Below, piece by piece: positions 54,138 to 62,526 of a stretch of 64,000 nucleotides of DNA. Every line of letters starts with the position of its first letter. Within the stretch, counting starts at the first letter, position 1. The stretch is from JAIBCM01 sp041395165 (GTDB lineage: Bacteria > Verrucomicrobiota > Verrucomicrobiia > JADLBR01 > JAIBCM01): contig JAWLBA010000003.1 in the NCBI GenBank assembly GCA_041395165.1, positions 62,001 to 126,000 of the forward strand, in the 5' to 3' direction. Made by a program: the position numbers and the translations under genes. The notes under the pieces are model-generated. The model saw nothing but the letters and a program-made list of their open reading frames with translations, searched no databases and was not told the DNA's origin.

Positions 54138-54968
54138 ATGTCGTCCCAACCTTTTTTTAATATCAACGGAAAACTGATCCGCTCTGATCGCGCTCAACTC
54201 CCTATTCAAGATCTTACTTTTTCACGAGGCTACGGCGCATTTGAATCCATCCGAACTTACCAAAAAATCCCATTTCGTCTCGAAGCTCACTTGCAACGAT
54301 TAAAACAAACCGCAACTCTTATTCATCTAAAACTTCCGTGCTCTTTAGCCGAAATCAAAAAACGCGTTTTCAAAACGCTCCAAACCAATTCTTTTCCAGA
54401 AAGCCTAATCAAAATTTACATCACTGGCGGAATTTCATCGGGATTTATCCCAGAAAAAGCTGGCTCAGTCATCATTTGGATAGAACCCTTCAAAGCTTTT
54501 CCAGCATGGCAATATCAAAAGGGTATTTCACTTTATACCACACCACTGACCCGCTCTTTCCCTGAAGCTAAATCAACCAGCTATTTGAGCGGAGTCACAG
54601 CCACCATTGAAGCACGCAAAAAAGGATTCGACGAAGCTGTATTTGTTGATAACCAAAACGCCATTTTGGAGGGTTCCACTTTCAACGTTTTTGCCATCAA
54701 AAATAAACAAGTTATCACTCCAGAAAAAAATATTCTCATCGGAATCACAACTCAGGAAGTAATCAAACTAATCAAAAAAGAAGGTTTAAAACTCGTTCGC
54801 AAACCCATTTCTCTCGCTCTGCTTAAAAACTGTTCCGAACTTTTTATTACCTCTAGCAACCGCGAAATCATTCCTGCCATTCGAGTAAACCGAATTAAAA
54901 TCGGTAATGGTAAACCTGGCCCTATCACACAATGTTTACACCAGCTTTATCAAAAGCTTACTGGTTAA
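54138..54968 (+). CDS. Class IV aminotransferase (aminodeoxychorismate lyase/BCAT type)
   Basis: 276 residues, fold type IV PLP enzyme. Seen: LTFSRGYGAFESIRTY and RLEAHLQRLKQTA at the N-terminus, the PLP lysine in AKSTSYLSGVTATIEARKKGFDEAVFVD, LEGSTFNVFAI, and GITTQEVIKL. The YGAFESIRTY opening and the length fit aminodeoxychorismate lyase (PabC) or a D-amino-acid/branched-chain transaminase equally well, so I leave the symbol open. Its 3' end overlaps the coding region that could be assigned to the next gene, but the best start of that gene lies 8 bp downstream. Confidence 0.85.
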   Translation: MSSQPFFNINGKLIRSDRAQLPIQDLTFSRGYGAFESIRTYQKIPFRLEAHLQRLKQTATLIHLKLPCSLAEIKKRVFKTLQTNSFPESLIKIYITGGISSGFIPEKAGSVIIWIEPFKAFPAWQYQKGISLYTTPLTRSFPEAKSTSYLSGVTATIEARKKGFDEAVFVDNQNAILEGSTFNVFAIKNKQVITPEKNILIGITTQEVIKLIKKEGLKLVRKPISLALLKNCSELFITSSNREIIPAIRVNRIKIGNGKPGPITQCLHQLYQKLTG

Positions 54969-54976
54969 ATTTTAAC

Positions 54977-55918
54977 ATGAAAAAAATTATTTCTCTCATC
55001 ATCAGCCTGGGCATTCTTGCCATCATCTATTGGAAAATCGATTTTCGCGGATTATTACCCGTCTTTATCAACTGTCATCCAGGCTGGATGATTACTAGCC
55101 TTGCTTTAGTTATTCCCCTCACCTTTTTGACAGCATGGCGTTTTCAACAAATGATTCCTCTCGAAATCGCCTTTCCCATTGGAGAAGCAACCCGATTAAC
55201 CCTGGCCGCAAGCGTTTTAAATCTCGTTCTTCCCTCCAAAATGGGTGATCTTGCAAAAGCCTATTTCTTAAAAAATCAGGGACACTTACAAGGTTCGCTC
55301 GCATTTTCTCTCGTCGTCTTTGAAAAAACTTGCGACATGCTTTCCCTACTACTTTGGGGCATCTTAGGATTATTACTTTATCCTCAAAAAGACGCTCTTT
55401 TTTGGATCATGACCCTTGCCATCGTCAGCAGCACTGTTCTAGGCTTCGGACTTTTAAGCTCCCAAAAACTTGCGAAAACTTTCTTTCATTACAGTTCACG
55501 TTTTTCCCCAAAAAAAATCGCTAAAAAAATTCATAAACTCGAAGAAGCCTGGCTTATCATGCACGACTACTTTTGGAAAGATCGCAGCCGCCTTTTTCGC
55601 GTCGCATTTACCTCTATTTTTTTATGGTTTTTACATCTTTTTCAAATCTGGCTTTTCATATTAGCTTTGCGTGCATCTGTTCCTTTTCTTACTAATTTAG
55701 CGCTTTCTCCCTTAGCCATTTTAGCCGGTCTTATTCCTCTGACCTTTGCCGGAGTCGGCTCACGCGACGGTGCTCTCATCTATTTTTATCAACCCTATTT
55801 TAACGCTCACATCGCTGCGGCTCTTGGGTTGCTCTGCACCGCACGCTATATTCTTCCCGCGCTAGGTGGACTTCCTTTTTTCGCGCGTTATTTTAGTCAA
55901 ATTCGATCCGGAAAATAA
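54977..55918 (+). CDS. YbhN/UPF0104-type flippase-like membrane protein (second copy)
   Basis: 313 residues with about eight membrane helices, the second member of the YbhN family in the window. The family signature is LVLPSKMGDLAKAYFLKN (about residues 83-100) and the C-terminal AGLIPLTFAGVGSRDGALIYFY. I chose ATG at 54977 (MKKIISLIISLGILAIIYWK), as the longer frame starting at 54932 would run inside the aminotransferase. Substrate not deducible. Confidence 0.85.
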   Translation: MKKIISLIISLGILAIIYWKIDFRGLLPVFINCHPGWMITSLALVIPLTFLTAWRFQQMIPLEIAFPIGEATRLTLAASVLNLVLPSKMGDLAKAYFLKNQGHLQGSLAFSLVVFEKTCDMLSLLLWGILGLLLYPQKDALFWIMTLAIVSSTVLGFGLLSSQKLAKTFFHYSSRFSPKKIAKKIHKLEEAWLIMHDYFWKDRSRLFRVAFTSIFLWFLHLFQIWLFILALRASVPFLTNLALSPLAILAGLIPLTFAGVGSRDGALIYFYQPYFNAHIAAALGLLCTARYILPALGGLPFFARYFSQIRSGK

Positions 55919-55960
55919 TATTTACTGAGAATAGTTATTTTTCGATAAAGCAGTGATATT

Positions 55961-57511
55961 TTAAGGCAATCGCCCTTCAAACAACTCCAAACGATCTTCA
56001 AAAACTTCATTAGCTCGATAAACCACTCGATCAGAAAACGGTGACACTTTAAATTCAGTAACAGCTCCCCCTTCAACCATCGTACCATTGATCCGTTGAG
56101 AAGCGCCTCCTGTAATAGGCACATAAAAAGTTTCTCGCGTCTTTTCCAACCAATCATCCACGCTATAAACTACCTTGGTAGAATCAGGAGAAATTTCGTT
56201 TTGCAACACATCTTGCTGATCCTGCAAAGGGAAATTCAATTTTACCGAAGCCCCTCCAGTCAGGGGAACAGTAAAAATTTCAGTGGCATTCACATCGACT
56301 CTTCCAGAGTATAACACTCGACTCGAGTTAGGACTAATGGAAAAATTAAAAACCGTTCCTCCATTCATCACCACTTTATTAAGCTTCGTGACAGCTCCCC
56401 CGGCGATAGGGACACTAAAAATCTCATTCTTTTTATCAACTTCCACATCGCCGATGTAAACCACGCGCGAAGAGTTTGGACTAATTTTGAAATTACCAAT
56501 TGCGCCGTTCATAACTATGGGCTTATTCAATTTAACTAGACCTCCGCCAGAAATGGACGCGCTATAAAGTTCTAAGTTGATGCTATCATCATCAGCCAAA
56601 AATACTACACGGCTCGAATTAGGAGTGATCTGAAATTCTCCTGCTGTTCCCCCAGGACCTATCGGGCCATTGAGCTTAGTCGATACACCACCGCCCGCAG
56701 GCACACTAAAAATTTCATGCTGCCATGGACTTACCACTGCCAAATAAACCACGCGTTGTGAATTCGGACTAATTTCAAATGCAATGACATCACCGGCCAC
56801 CTGCAACGAATTTAATTTCGTTTGAGCACCTCCTTCAACCGGCACCCGAAAAATTTCGCGCATCCCAAAATTTTCATAATTTCCCTGAATTACTGCGTAT
56901 TGGGAGTTAGGCGCAATATCAAACCAATAACTCGCACTACCTGGAATAAGAGGAGGATTTAATGTTTCTATCTGCCCTCCTTCAATCGGCACACTAAATA
57001 TCTCCATATTTAAATCCCCTTGCGGATTTACCATATAGACCACTCGCTTCGAATCTTGGCTGATCAAATATCTTTCAATACTTACCCCATTATTCTGTTC
57101 AAAAGGTTGGTTCAATTTAACCGGCTGCGGATTATTAAGCTCAACGCTATACAATTCAGAAGGCAAAGAATCCGCTAAAGCTGCTTTAAAAACTACATGT
57201 TGAAGATCTGGACTCACTTGAAAACCAGTAACTCTTCCCGCTTGGAAAACTAAATTTAATGACTGACTTAAGTTAATCGAAGGCCCTCCATTCACTGACA
57301 CCTGATAAAGATCAAACACATTCAAAGCACCAGGATCAGCAACATAAATAACCGAGCCTTGACCCTTCGCTGGCATCGCAAAATCATACGGCCATGCTGT
57401 ACTGCCAAATTCAGCAAAAGGAGGAGTTAACTTGAAGGCATGAACAAAGTTCATGTGAAGAAACAACATAAAAAAGCCTAAAAAAAGGCTAAAAAAGTTT
57501 TTATTTTTCAT
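55961..57511 (-). CDS. Secreted TolB-like beta-propeller protein
   Basis: 516 residues from the ATG at 57509-57511, which gives a good signal peptide (NKNFFSLFLGFFMLFLHM, cut after VHA). The frame extends upstream, but that part is basic and AT-rich. The rest is about eight PD40/WD40-like repeats of roughly 50-55 residues with the pattern EIFSVPI-GG---KLN followed by F-ISPNSSRVVY, as in TolB-type propellers. Exported to the periplasm. It is divergent from exbB by about 140 bp, an AT-rich interval. Whether it replaces TolB in the adjacent Tol-like system is inference; an ordinary periplasmic propeller of unknown role is the alternative. Confidence 0.8.
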   Translation of the reverse strand: MKNKNFFSLFLGFFMLFLHMNFVHAFKLTPPFAEFGSTAWPYDFAMPAKGQGSVIYVADPGALNVFDLYQVSVNGGPSINLSQSLNLVFQAGRVTGFQVSPDLQHVVFKAALADSLPSELYSVELNNPQPVKLNQPFEQNNGVSIERYLISQDSKRVVYMVNPQGDLNMEIFSVPIEGGQIETLNPPLIPGSASYWFDIAPNSQYAVIQGNYENFGMREIFRVPVEGGAQTKLNSLQVAGDVIAFEISPNSQRVVYLAVVSPWQHEIFSVPAGGGVSTKLNGPIGPGGTAGEFQITPNSSRVVFLADDDSINLELYSASISGGGLVKLNKPIVMNGAIGNFKISPNSSRVVYIGDVEVDKKNEIFSVPIAGGAVTKLNKVVMNGGTVFNFSISPNSSRVLYSGRVDVNATEIFTVPLTGGASVKLNFPLQDQQDVLQNEISPDSTKVVYSVDDWLEKTRETFYVPITGGASQRINGTMVEGGAVTEFKVSPFSDRVVYRANEVFEDRLELFEGRLP

Positions 57512-57649
57512 ATGTTTTAAACGTAAATAAAATGCATAAATATAATAAATGCAAATTATTTTTATTTTTTTTGAATAAAATAAATTTAACCTCGTCTTTA
57601 AGAATTCCGATTGAAGTCTCACTAGCTTTTGTGGTGTAATTACTATCCT

Positions 57650-58387
57650 ATGCGATTTAAATCTCTCAGTTTTTTTATTAGCTCACTTTTTATTCCCTCT
57701 TTTCTTCATGCTCAATCCTTTCCCATCCTGGCAGCCAATACTTCTCCCACCTTATGGACTGTCCTCCAAAAAGGCGGTTGGGCCATCGTTCCCCTCATCT
57801 TACTCTCCGCCGTCACAACTGTTTTAATTCTGTATTGTTTTCTCTCATTTCGAGCTAAAACCATCGTCACACCAGCTCTACTTCAAACTATCGACGCACA
57901 CTTGCAAAAAAAAGATCTCCTCGGCCTTAACGCCTACAGCACCACCGATCCCAAAATCATGGCGCGCATCGTTCAAAAAACGCTTACCTTTCACCTGCAA
58001 AATCCTGAAGCTCGATTCGCTCTCCTACGAGAAATGGCAGAAACCGAAGGCAGCCGACAAGCCTCGCGCATGTATCAACAAGTCACCTACCTTTTTGATA
58101 TCGGCATCATCGCACCCATGGTCGGCCTCGCCGGTACCGTTACCGGCATGATTACCAGTTTCAACATCATCGGCCTCGACCCCAACCTCATTCGACCCGC
58201 CACGCTTGCCAACGGCGTCGCAGAAGCACTCATTGCAACCGCCGGAGGACTCGTCGTCGGTATTCCCGCCATGATTTTTTACTCTTTCTTTAAAGGTCGA
58301 GTACAATATCTGATTTCAGAACTGGAATCCCACACCACCCAATTTCTTGCCCGCCTTGAAATGGAACACGCCTCCAACAACAGCTAG
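57650..58387 (+). CDS. MotA/TolQ/ExbB proton-channel protein
   Basis: 245 residues from ATG at 57650. It has a cleavable-type signal (RFKSLSFFISSLFIPSFLHA), a first membrane helix (WAIVPLILLSAVTTVLILYCFL), a cytoplasmic region, and the two-helix channel core with IGIIAPMVGLAGTVTGMITSF and the EALIATAGGLVVGIPAMIFYSFF signature. With ExbD/TolR it converts proton motive force to work across the envelope. First of a plus-strand run exbB-exbD-TPR-OmpA. Confidence 0.9.
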   Translation: MRFKSLSFFISSLFIPSFLHAQSFPILAANTSPTLWTVLQKGGWAIVPLILLSAVTTVLILYCFLSFRAKTIVTPALLQTIDAHLQKKDLLGLNAYSTTDPKIMARIVQKTLTFHLQNPEARFALLREMAETEGSRQASRMYQQVTYLFDIGIIAPMVGLAGTVTGMITSFNIIGLDPNLIRPATLANGVAEALIATAGGLVVGIPAMIFYSFFKGRVQYLISELESHTTQFLARLEMEHASNNS

Positions 58388-58403
58388 CGGTTAGCATAAA
58401 TTA

Positions 58404-58823
58404 ATGAACTTTCGCAAAAACATCCCCCTTCACGCCGCTGGATTCAACATCACGCCACTTATCGACATCCTTCTTGTTCTCATCATCTTTTTCATTTTAA
58501 CCTGGAATTTTTCACGCGACGAAAAAGAACTCTCCATCCAAGTGCCCGTCGCCAAACAAGGGCAAAATAGCAAACCGCGCCCTGGTGAAATCATTCTTAA
58601 CCTCACACCCAAAGGAGAAATCATATTAAATCGTCGTACTTTAAAACCTAACCAGCTCGCAGAAATCCTGCAACGCATTTCCAAAGAATTCCCTGAACAA
58701 GCCGTTATTCTGCGTGCCGACGAATCCGTGCCTTACCGCCACGTCATCACCGTTCTCGACATCTGTCGCGCTGCCAATATTTGGAACATTGCCTTTGCCA
58801 CCAGTGACGAAAAACCCTCTTGA
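58404..58823 (+). CDS. ExbD/TolR biopolymer transport protein
   Basis: 139 residues. A single N-terminal membrane helix includes the proton-channel Asp in FNITPLIDILLVLIIFFIL (Asp of PLID), and a periplasmic domain follows with ILRADESVPYRHVITVLDICRAANI. Typical length for TolR/ExbD. It starts 16 bases after the exbB stop; its TGA stop overlaps the TTG that starts the TPR gene. Confidence 0.92.
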   Translation: MNFRKNIPLHAAGFNITPLIDILLVLIIFFILTWNFSRDEKELSIQVPVAKQGQNSKPRPGEIILNLTPKGEIILNRRTLKPNQLAEILQRISKEFPEQAVILRADESVPYRHVITVLDICRAANIWNIAFATSDEKPS

Positions 58824-61116
58824 AAACTTTTTTCTGCTGCCTTTTCCTTTTTTCTTATTCCATTTTTTCCTGCCTTGGACTCACTAACTCTGTGCCAACT
58901 ATAGCACAGCCGTTCAAGAAAAAAATGCTTACACCACTTTAAACGCACTTTACCTCAGTAAACAATATCATGAAGCACTCAACGCGATAAAAAATTACTT
59001 AACCAACTTTTCCCAAAGTTTTCGACGTGATGAAATTCTCTACAAACTCGGTGACACCTACCGCCAACTTCATCAACCCACAGAAACCTTAGCCACCTTC
59101 GACCAACTTCTCACTCAATATCCTCGAACTCCTTACCGCCCTTACGCGCTTCTACGCAAAGCCGAATTGCAACCTTCAAAAGAAGCGCTTCCCCTTTTGC
59201 AAGAAGTCATCCAAACCGCTCCCAATACTGGCTTGCGATTAAATGCACAATTTCAAACCATTCAAGCACTACAAAAACTCAATCGTGATTCTGAAGCCAT
59301 TACTCTACTAAAAAATTTACTCAAAACAAAAACTAACAACCCATATCTCGCTTACGCCCATCTCGCTCTGGGTGTTTGGGAAGAAAAACAAAACAGTTTA
59401 ACCGAAGCCCTGAACCATTTTCGTGAAGCCCTAGCATTAGCTGACACTCCCCCCATGCGCGGAGAAGCCGGTGTCCGCGCAGGCTCACTTGCTCTCACCT
59501 TGAAACAATGGAAAGAAGCAACCGCTTTATTTGAAACCGTGCGACGTCTCGAAATTCCAGAAAATTGGTTACAATTAGCAAACTTGGGATTACTTCGCGC
59601 TCAATATTACTCAAAAGATTATGAATCAGTCATCTCAACCTACAACACATCTCACAACCAATTTGCTACAGAAAATCGCGACGAAATTCTCTACTACCTA
59701 GCCAACGCTTTTCGTTTCACCCAAAAAAATGAGCTCGCACTTCAAGCTTATGAAGCTCTTCTAACCAAAAATAAAAACCAAAAAAATCCTTACCGACAAG
59801 CTGCCCACTACGAAAAACTTCTCATTCTTGCCGAAAAACCGAAATCCACTTTCTCGCAAGAAGCCGTCTCGTTTTTACAAGACTACCCCAATACTCCAGA
59901 AAGTGCTACCATTCGCTATTTATTGGCAAAATTCTACTTTGATCAAAAAAAATTTCCTGAAGCCATTCCTCTTTTCGAAACCATTCTTCAACAGCAACAA
60001 CCCAAAAACTTTTTAGAGTTAACTTACTACCAACTCGCTTGGTCTCACCTTTTTCTTTCTCAAGATCAACAAGCCATAAAAACTTTCGAATCGTTCTTAG
60101 AACAATTCCCAAAAAACTCCTACGCCAGCGAAAGCCGATGGCAAATCGCCTTGGCCCAAGAACGATTAGGCCAACTCGAACCCGCCCTCGCACAACTAGA
60201 AAACCTTTTAACCAATTACCCTAAATCGCCTGAAGCCGAAAAAGCGCTTCTCAGAAAAGGAATTCTTCTTCACCAACAAAAAAACTTCATGGAAAGTTTG
60301 CAAACCCTTAGCACTTTCCTCGATCAATACCAAAATTCTACCAACGCTCCCACTGCTCAATTTTATCGCGGATTAGATGCCTTTGAACAAAAAGATTATC
60401 CCGTAGCCATCGCCGATTTAGCAAACGCTCGTGATAACACCTCGCCATTTTATGCTCCCGCAATAGAGCGCTTACTACTCGCTAACTATTATTTAAAGCA
60501 ACCCGAAAAAGTGAATGATTACTTGCAAGACCTCGATGCGCTACCCTCTCAAACTTGGTCGCCTCCCGCTGAACTGTTTTTTTGGCTAGCAGAATATTAT
60601 CAAAAGAAAAAAGATTGGGCGAAAGCCGAAACATTCTACCAGCGCGCTCAAAAAAACATTGCCATCTCATCAGAACTTCAACAACGCGCTCAACTCAATT
60701 TAGGCCTCGCCCAACTCGAACAAAAAAAATTTTCCGAAGCGATTCAAACATTAAAGCCTTTACGAAAAACCGCTTTCTCACAATCTCCAAAATTACTTCT
60801 AGCCCTAGCTCAAGCGAATTTAGGCGATCACCAATTTGCGACAGCCTCGCAATTAGCGGAGCATATCATGCGCAACTTTCCAGAGGACGAATTTAATGCA
60901 AAAGCACGCCTAGTTTTGGCAGAAACGCTTATGCAACAAAAACAATTTTCTGAAGCAGCTAAATATTACGCATCCGTAGCCTTGCTTTACGACAACACCA
61001 ACCTTACTTTATTAGCATTAAAACAAGCCGCCGAAGCCTATCGCCAAGCCGGCAACGTAGAAGAAGCTAAACGATTAGAAACCGATTATCAAAAGCGTCT
61101 GAATGAATCAAAATGA
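58820..61116 (+). CDS. Periplasmic TPR protein (YbgF/CpoB-like position), frameshifted once
   Basis: About 765 residues. A TTG at 58820, overlapping the exbD stop, opens a signal peptide (MKTFFCCLFLFSYSIFSCLG). A single indel near 58893 moves to the main frame, which runs NYSTAVQEKNAYTTLNALYL to 61116. The rest is about 15 tetratricopeptide repeats (patterns such as ALQAYEALL, AIPLFETIL, SYASESRWQIALAQERLGQ, NAKARLVLAETLMQQKQF). An ATG-less frame start at 59167 is not real. Its place next to ExbB/ExbD is that of CpoB/YbgF in Tol-Pal loci. TPR superhelices bind partner proteins; the partner is probably the OmpA-domain protein whose start overlaps the stop by 4 bases. Confidence 0.8.
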
Positions 61117-62092
61117 AAAATCAAATCGTCAAAACTGAAGGAGTATTACTGGGCTACCGATTGACGCGTCGACGTCTTGCCATTGCCGTTACTTTGACCT
61201 GTCTTTTATACTTAGCAGGTTATTATTTGGCTCAACATTGGACCCTGAGCAACTTCGCCCTAGCTCAACTTAAATTCAAACCAGCTCGCCCTTTTCGCAT
61301 TCAAACACAAGAACCTCAAAGCAAACCCACGCAACAAATCGCCTTAAGCGAAACCGCTAAACCTGCCTCTTCCAGCTTTCAATCCTTCACTCCTCCTCCA
61401 ACCGTTTCCACGCCACCTCCCTCAGTTCCTTCACAAGAAACGGTAACCCTTAATGAAAATCCCACCCTCCCATCCCAATTGCCCGCCTCTGATCTCGCAA
61501 CTCGCACCGTTCCTTCCTTGTCACAAAATATCACTGCCACAACCTCAACTAATGATTCTATTTTCAACCTTCCCTCCACACTACCCAGTCATGCAGCCGA
61601 AGAAATTTTACCCGCAAGCGCCGAACCCGTAGGAAATGGCATCGGCGCAGGCCTGGGCAACTCTTCTGGCTTCAGCGATGTCGGGCAACTTTTAAATGCA
61701 GATCTCAGCGATCAACTTGCTAGCCCTGAGGGTGTGGTCATTCGACTATCCAACGAAGTGCTCTTCGACTTCGATTCTTACCAACTCCGCGATACTGCCA
61801 TTCCACCCATTTAACGCAAGTGGCCGCACTCATTGAAAAATATCCTCAAGCCCAAATCTCTATCGAAGGCCACGCCGACACATTTGGCGACGATGCTTAC
61901 AATCAAACCCTCTCCGAACAACGCGCTCAAGCCGTTCACGATTTTCTACGCCAAAACTCTTCCCTTGCCACGCCCGTCCAAGTCATCGGCTATGGCGAGC
62001 AAAGACCCATCGCCAATCCTCAAGGCAGTATCGAAGAACAACAACTCAATCGACGCGTGGAGATTCGCTTGAGAACGGTGACTAGTGACTAA
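61113..62092 (+). CDS. Inner-membrane-anchored OmpA-domain protein, frameshifted once
   Basis: About 326 residues after one correction near 61808. Basic N-terminus, then one uncleaved-looking membrane helix (about 22-42, LAIAVTLTCLLYLAGYYLAQ), a Pro/Ser/Thr-rich linker of about 130 residues, a Gly-rich patch, and a C-terminal OmpA/Pal-type peptidoglycan-binding domain: VLFDFDSYQLRD, then in the other frame AQISIEGHADTFGDDAYNQTLSEQRA, VIGYGEQRPIA and LNRRVEIRLR. There is no lipobox Cys, so it is not a classical Pal lipoprotein. The layout looks like a TolA-style spanning linker joined to a Pal-style domain. Confidence 0.85.
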
Positions 62093-62105
62093 TTACTAGT
62101 TACTA
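62078..62105. repeat. 7-bp tandem repeat, four copies
   Basis: Four consecutive heptamers of the form GTGACTA, GTGACTA, ATTACTA, GTTACTA span the last codons and the stop of the OmpA-domain gene. Short direct repeats like this can change length by slippage, which here would alter the protein C-terminus or 3' UTR. They also form partial palindromes (ACTAGT). Confidence 0.7.
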
Positions 62106-62149
62106 GTTGCAATCCCCTCTTTACCCGTTAACTTAGAAAAAGAACACCA

Positions 62150-62500
62150 GGGGGCGTCAAGGTTTCGACTAAAATGACGCAATGAAGGTGGCAAGTCGAG
62201 GATCGCCTGGGTGGCCTCGCTAAAAACCTGGGCAAAACATTAAGTGCTAATAACGAATTAGCTCTCGCGGCCTAATTTCCGCGACGTGGTTACCGGGACT
62301 CCGGCTAACGGATAACTGCGCTATTAGCCGGGCGGTTTGGTAAGGTGAGTGACCGACCTTATGAAACGGCACTAATGTGGTGACTAGAAACGGATCGGGC
62401 GTTCTCAACCAAATTCGTTTCGAATCTTTACTGAGAACTAAACTTGTAGAAGCTTTCAAAGTATCGTTCTAGGACGCGGGTTCGATTCCCGCCGCCTCCA
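62150..62500 (+). ncRNA. ssrA: Transfer-messenger RNA
   Basis: tmRNA, which rescues stalled ribosomes and tags the nascent peptide. The 5' end GGGGGCG (62150-62156) pairs fully with CGCCTCC (62493-62499, one G-T), forming the alanine-type acceptor stem with discriminator A at 62500; the CCA is not encoded. The 5' tRNA-like part has GTCAAGGTTTCGACT, and the 3' T-arm has GGTTCGATTCC. The internal reading frame gives the tag GKTLSANNELALAA before a TAA (the charged Ala precedes it), ending in the protease signal ALAA. It closely parallels the B. subtilis tag AGKTNSFNQNVALAA. It is preceded by a short AT-rich leader. Confidence 0.95.
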
Positions 62501-62526
62501 CAAAAGTCAATTAGTTGAAAAAAGCT

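Noticed and set aside
62247..62459. 70-codon reading frame on the minus strand
   Set aside because: It lies wholly inside the tmRNA gene, whose acceptor stem and tag frame are clear.
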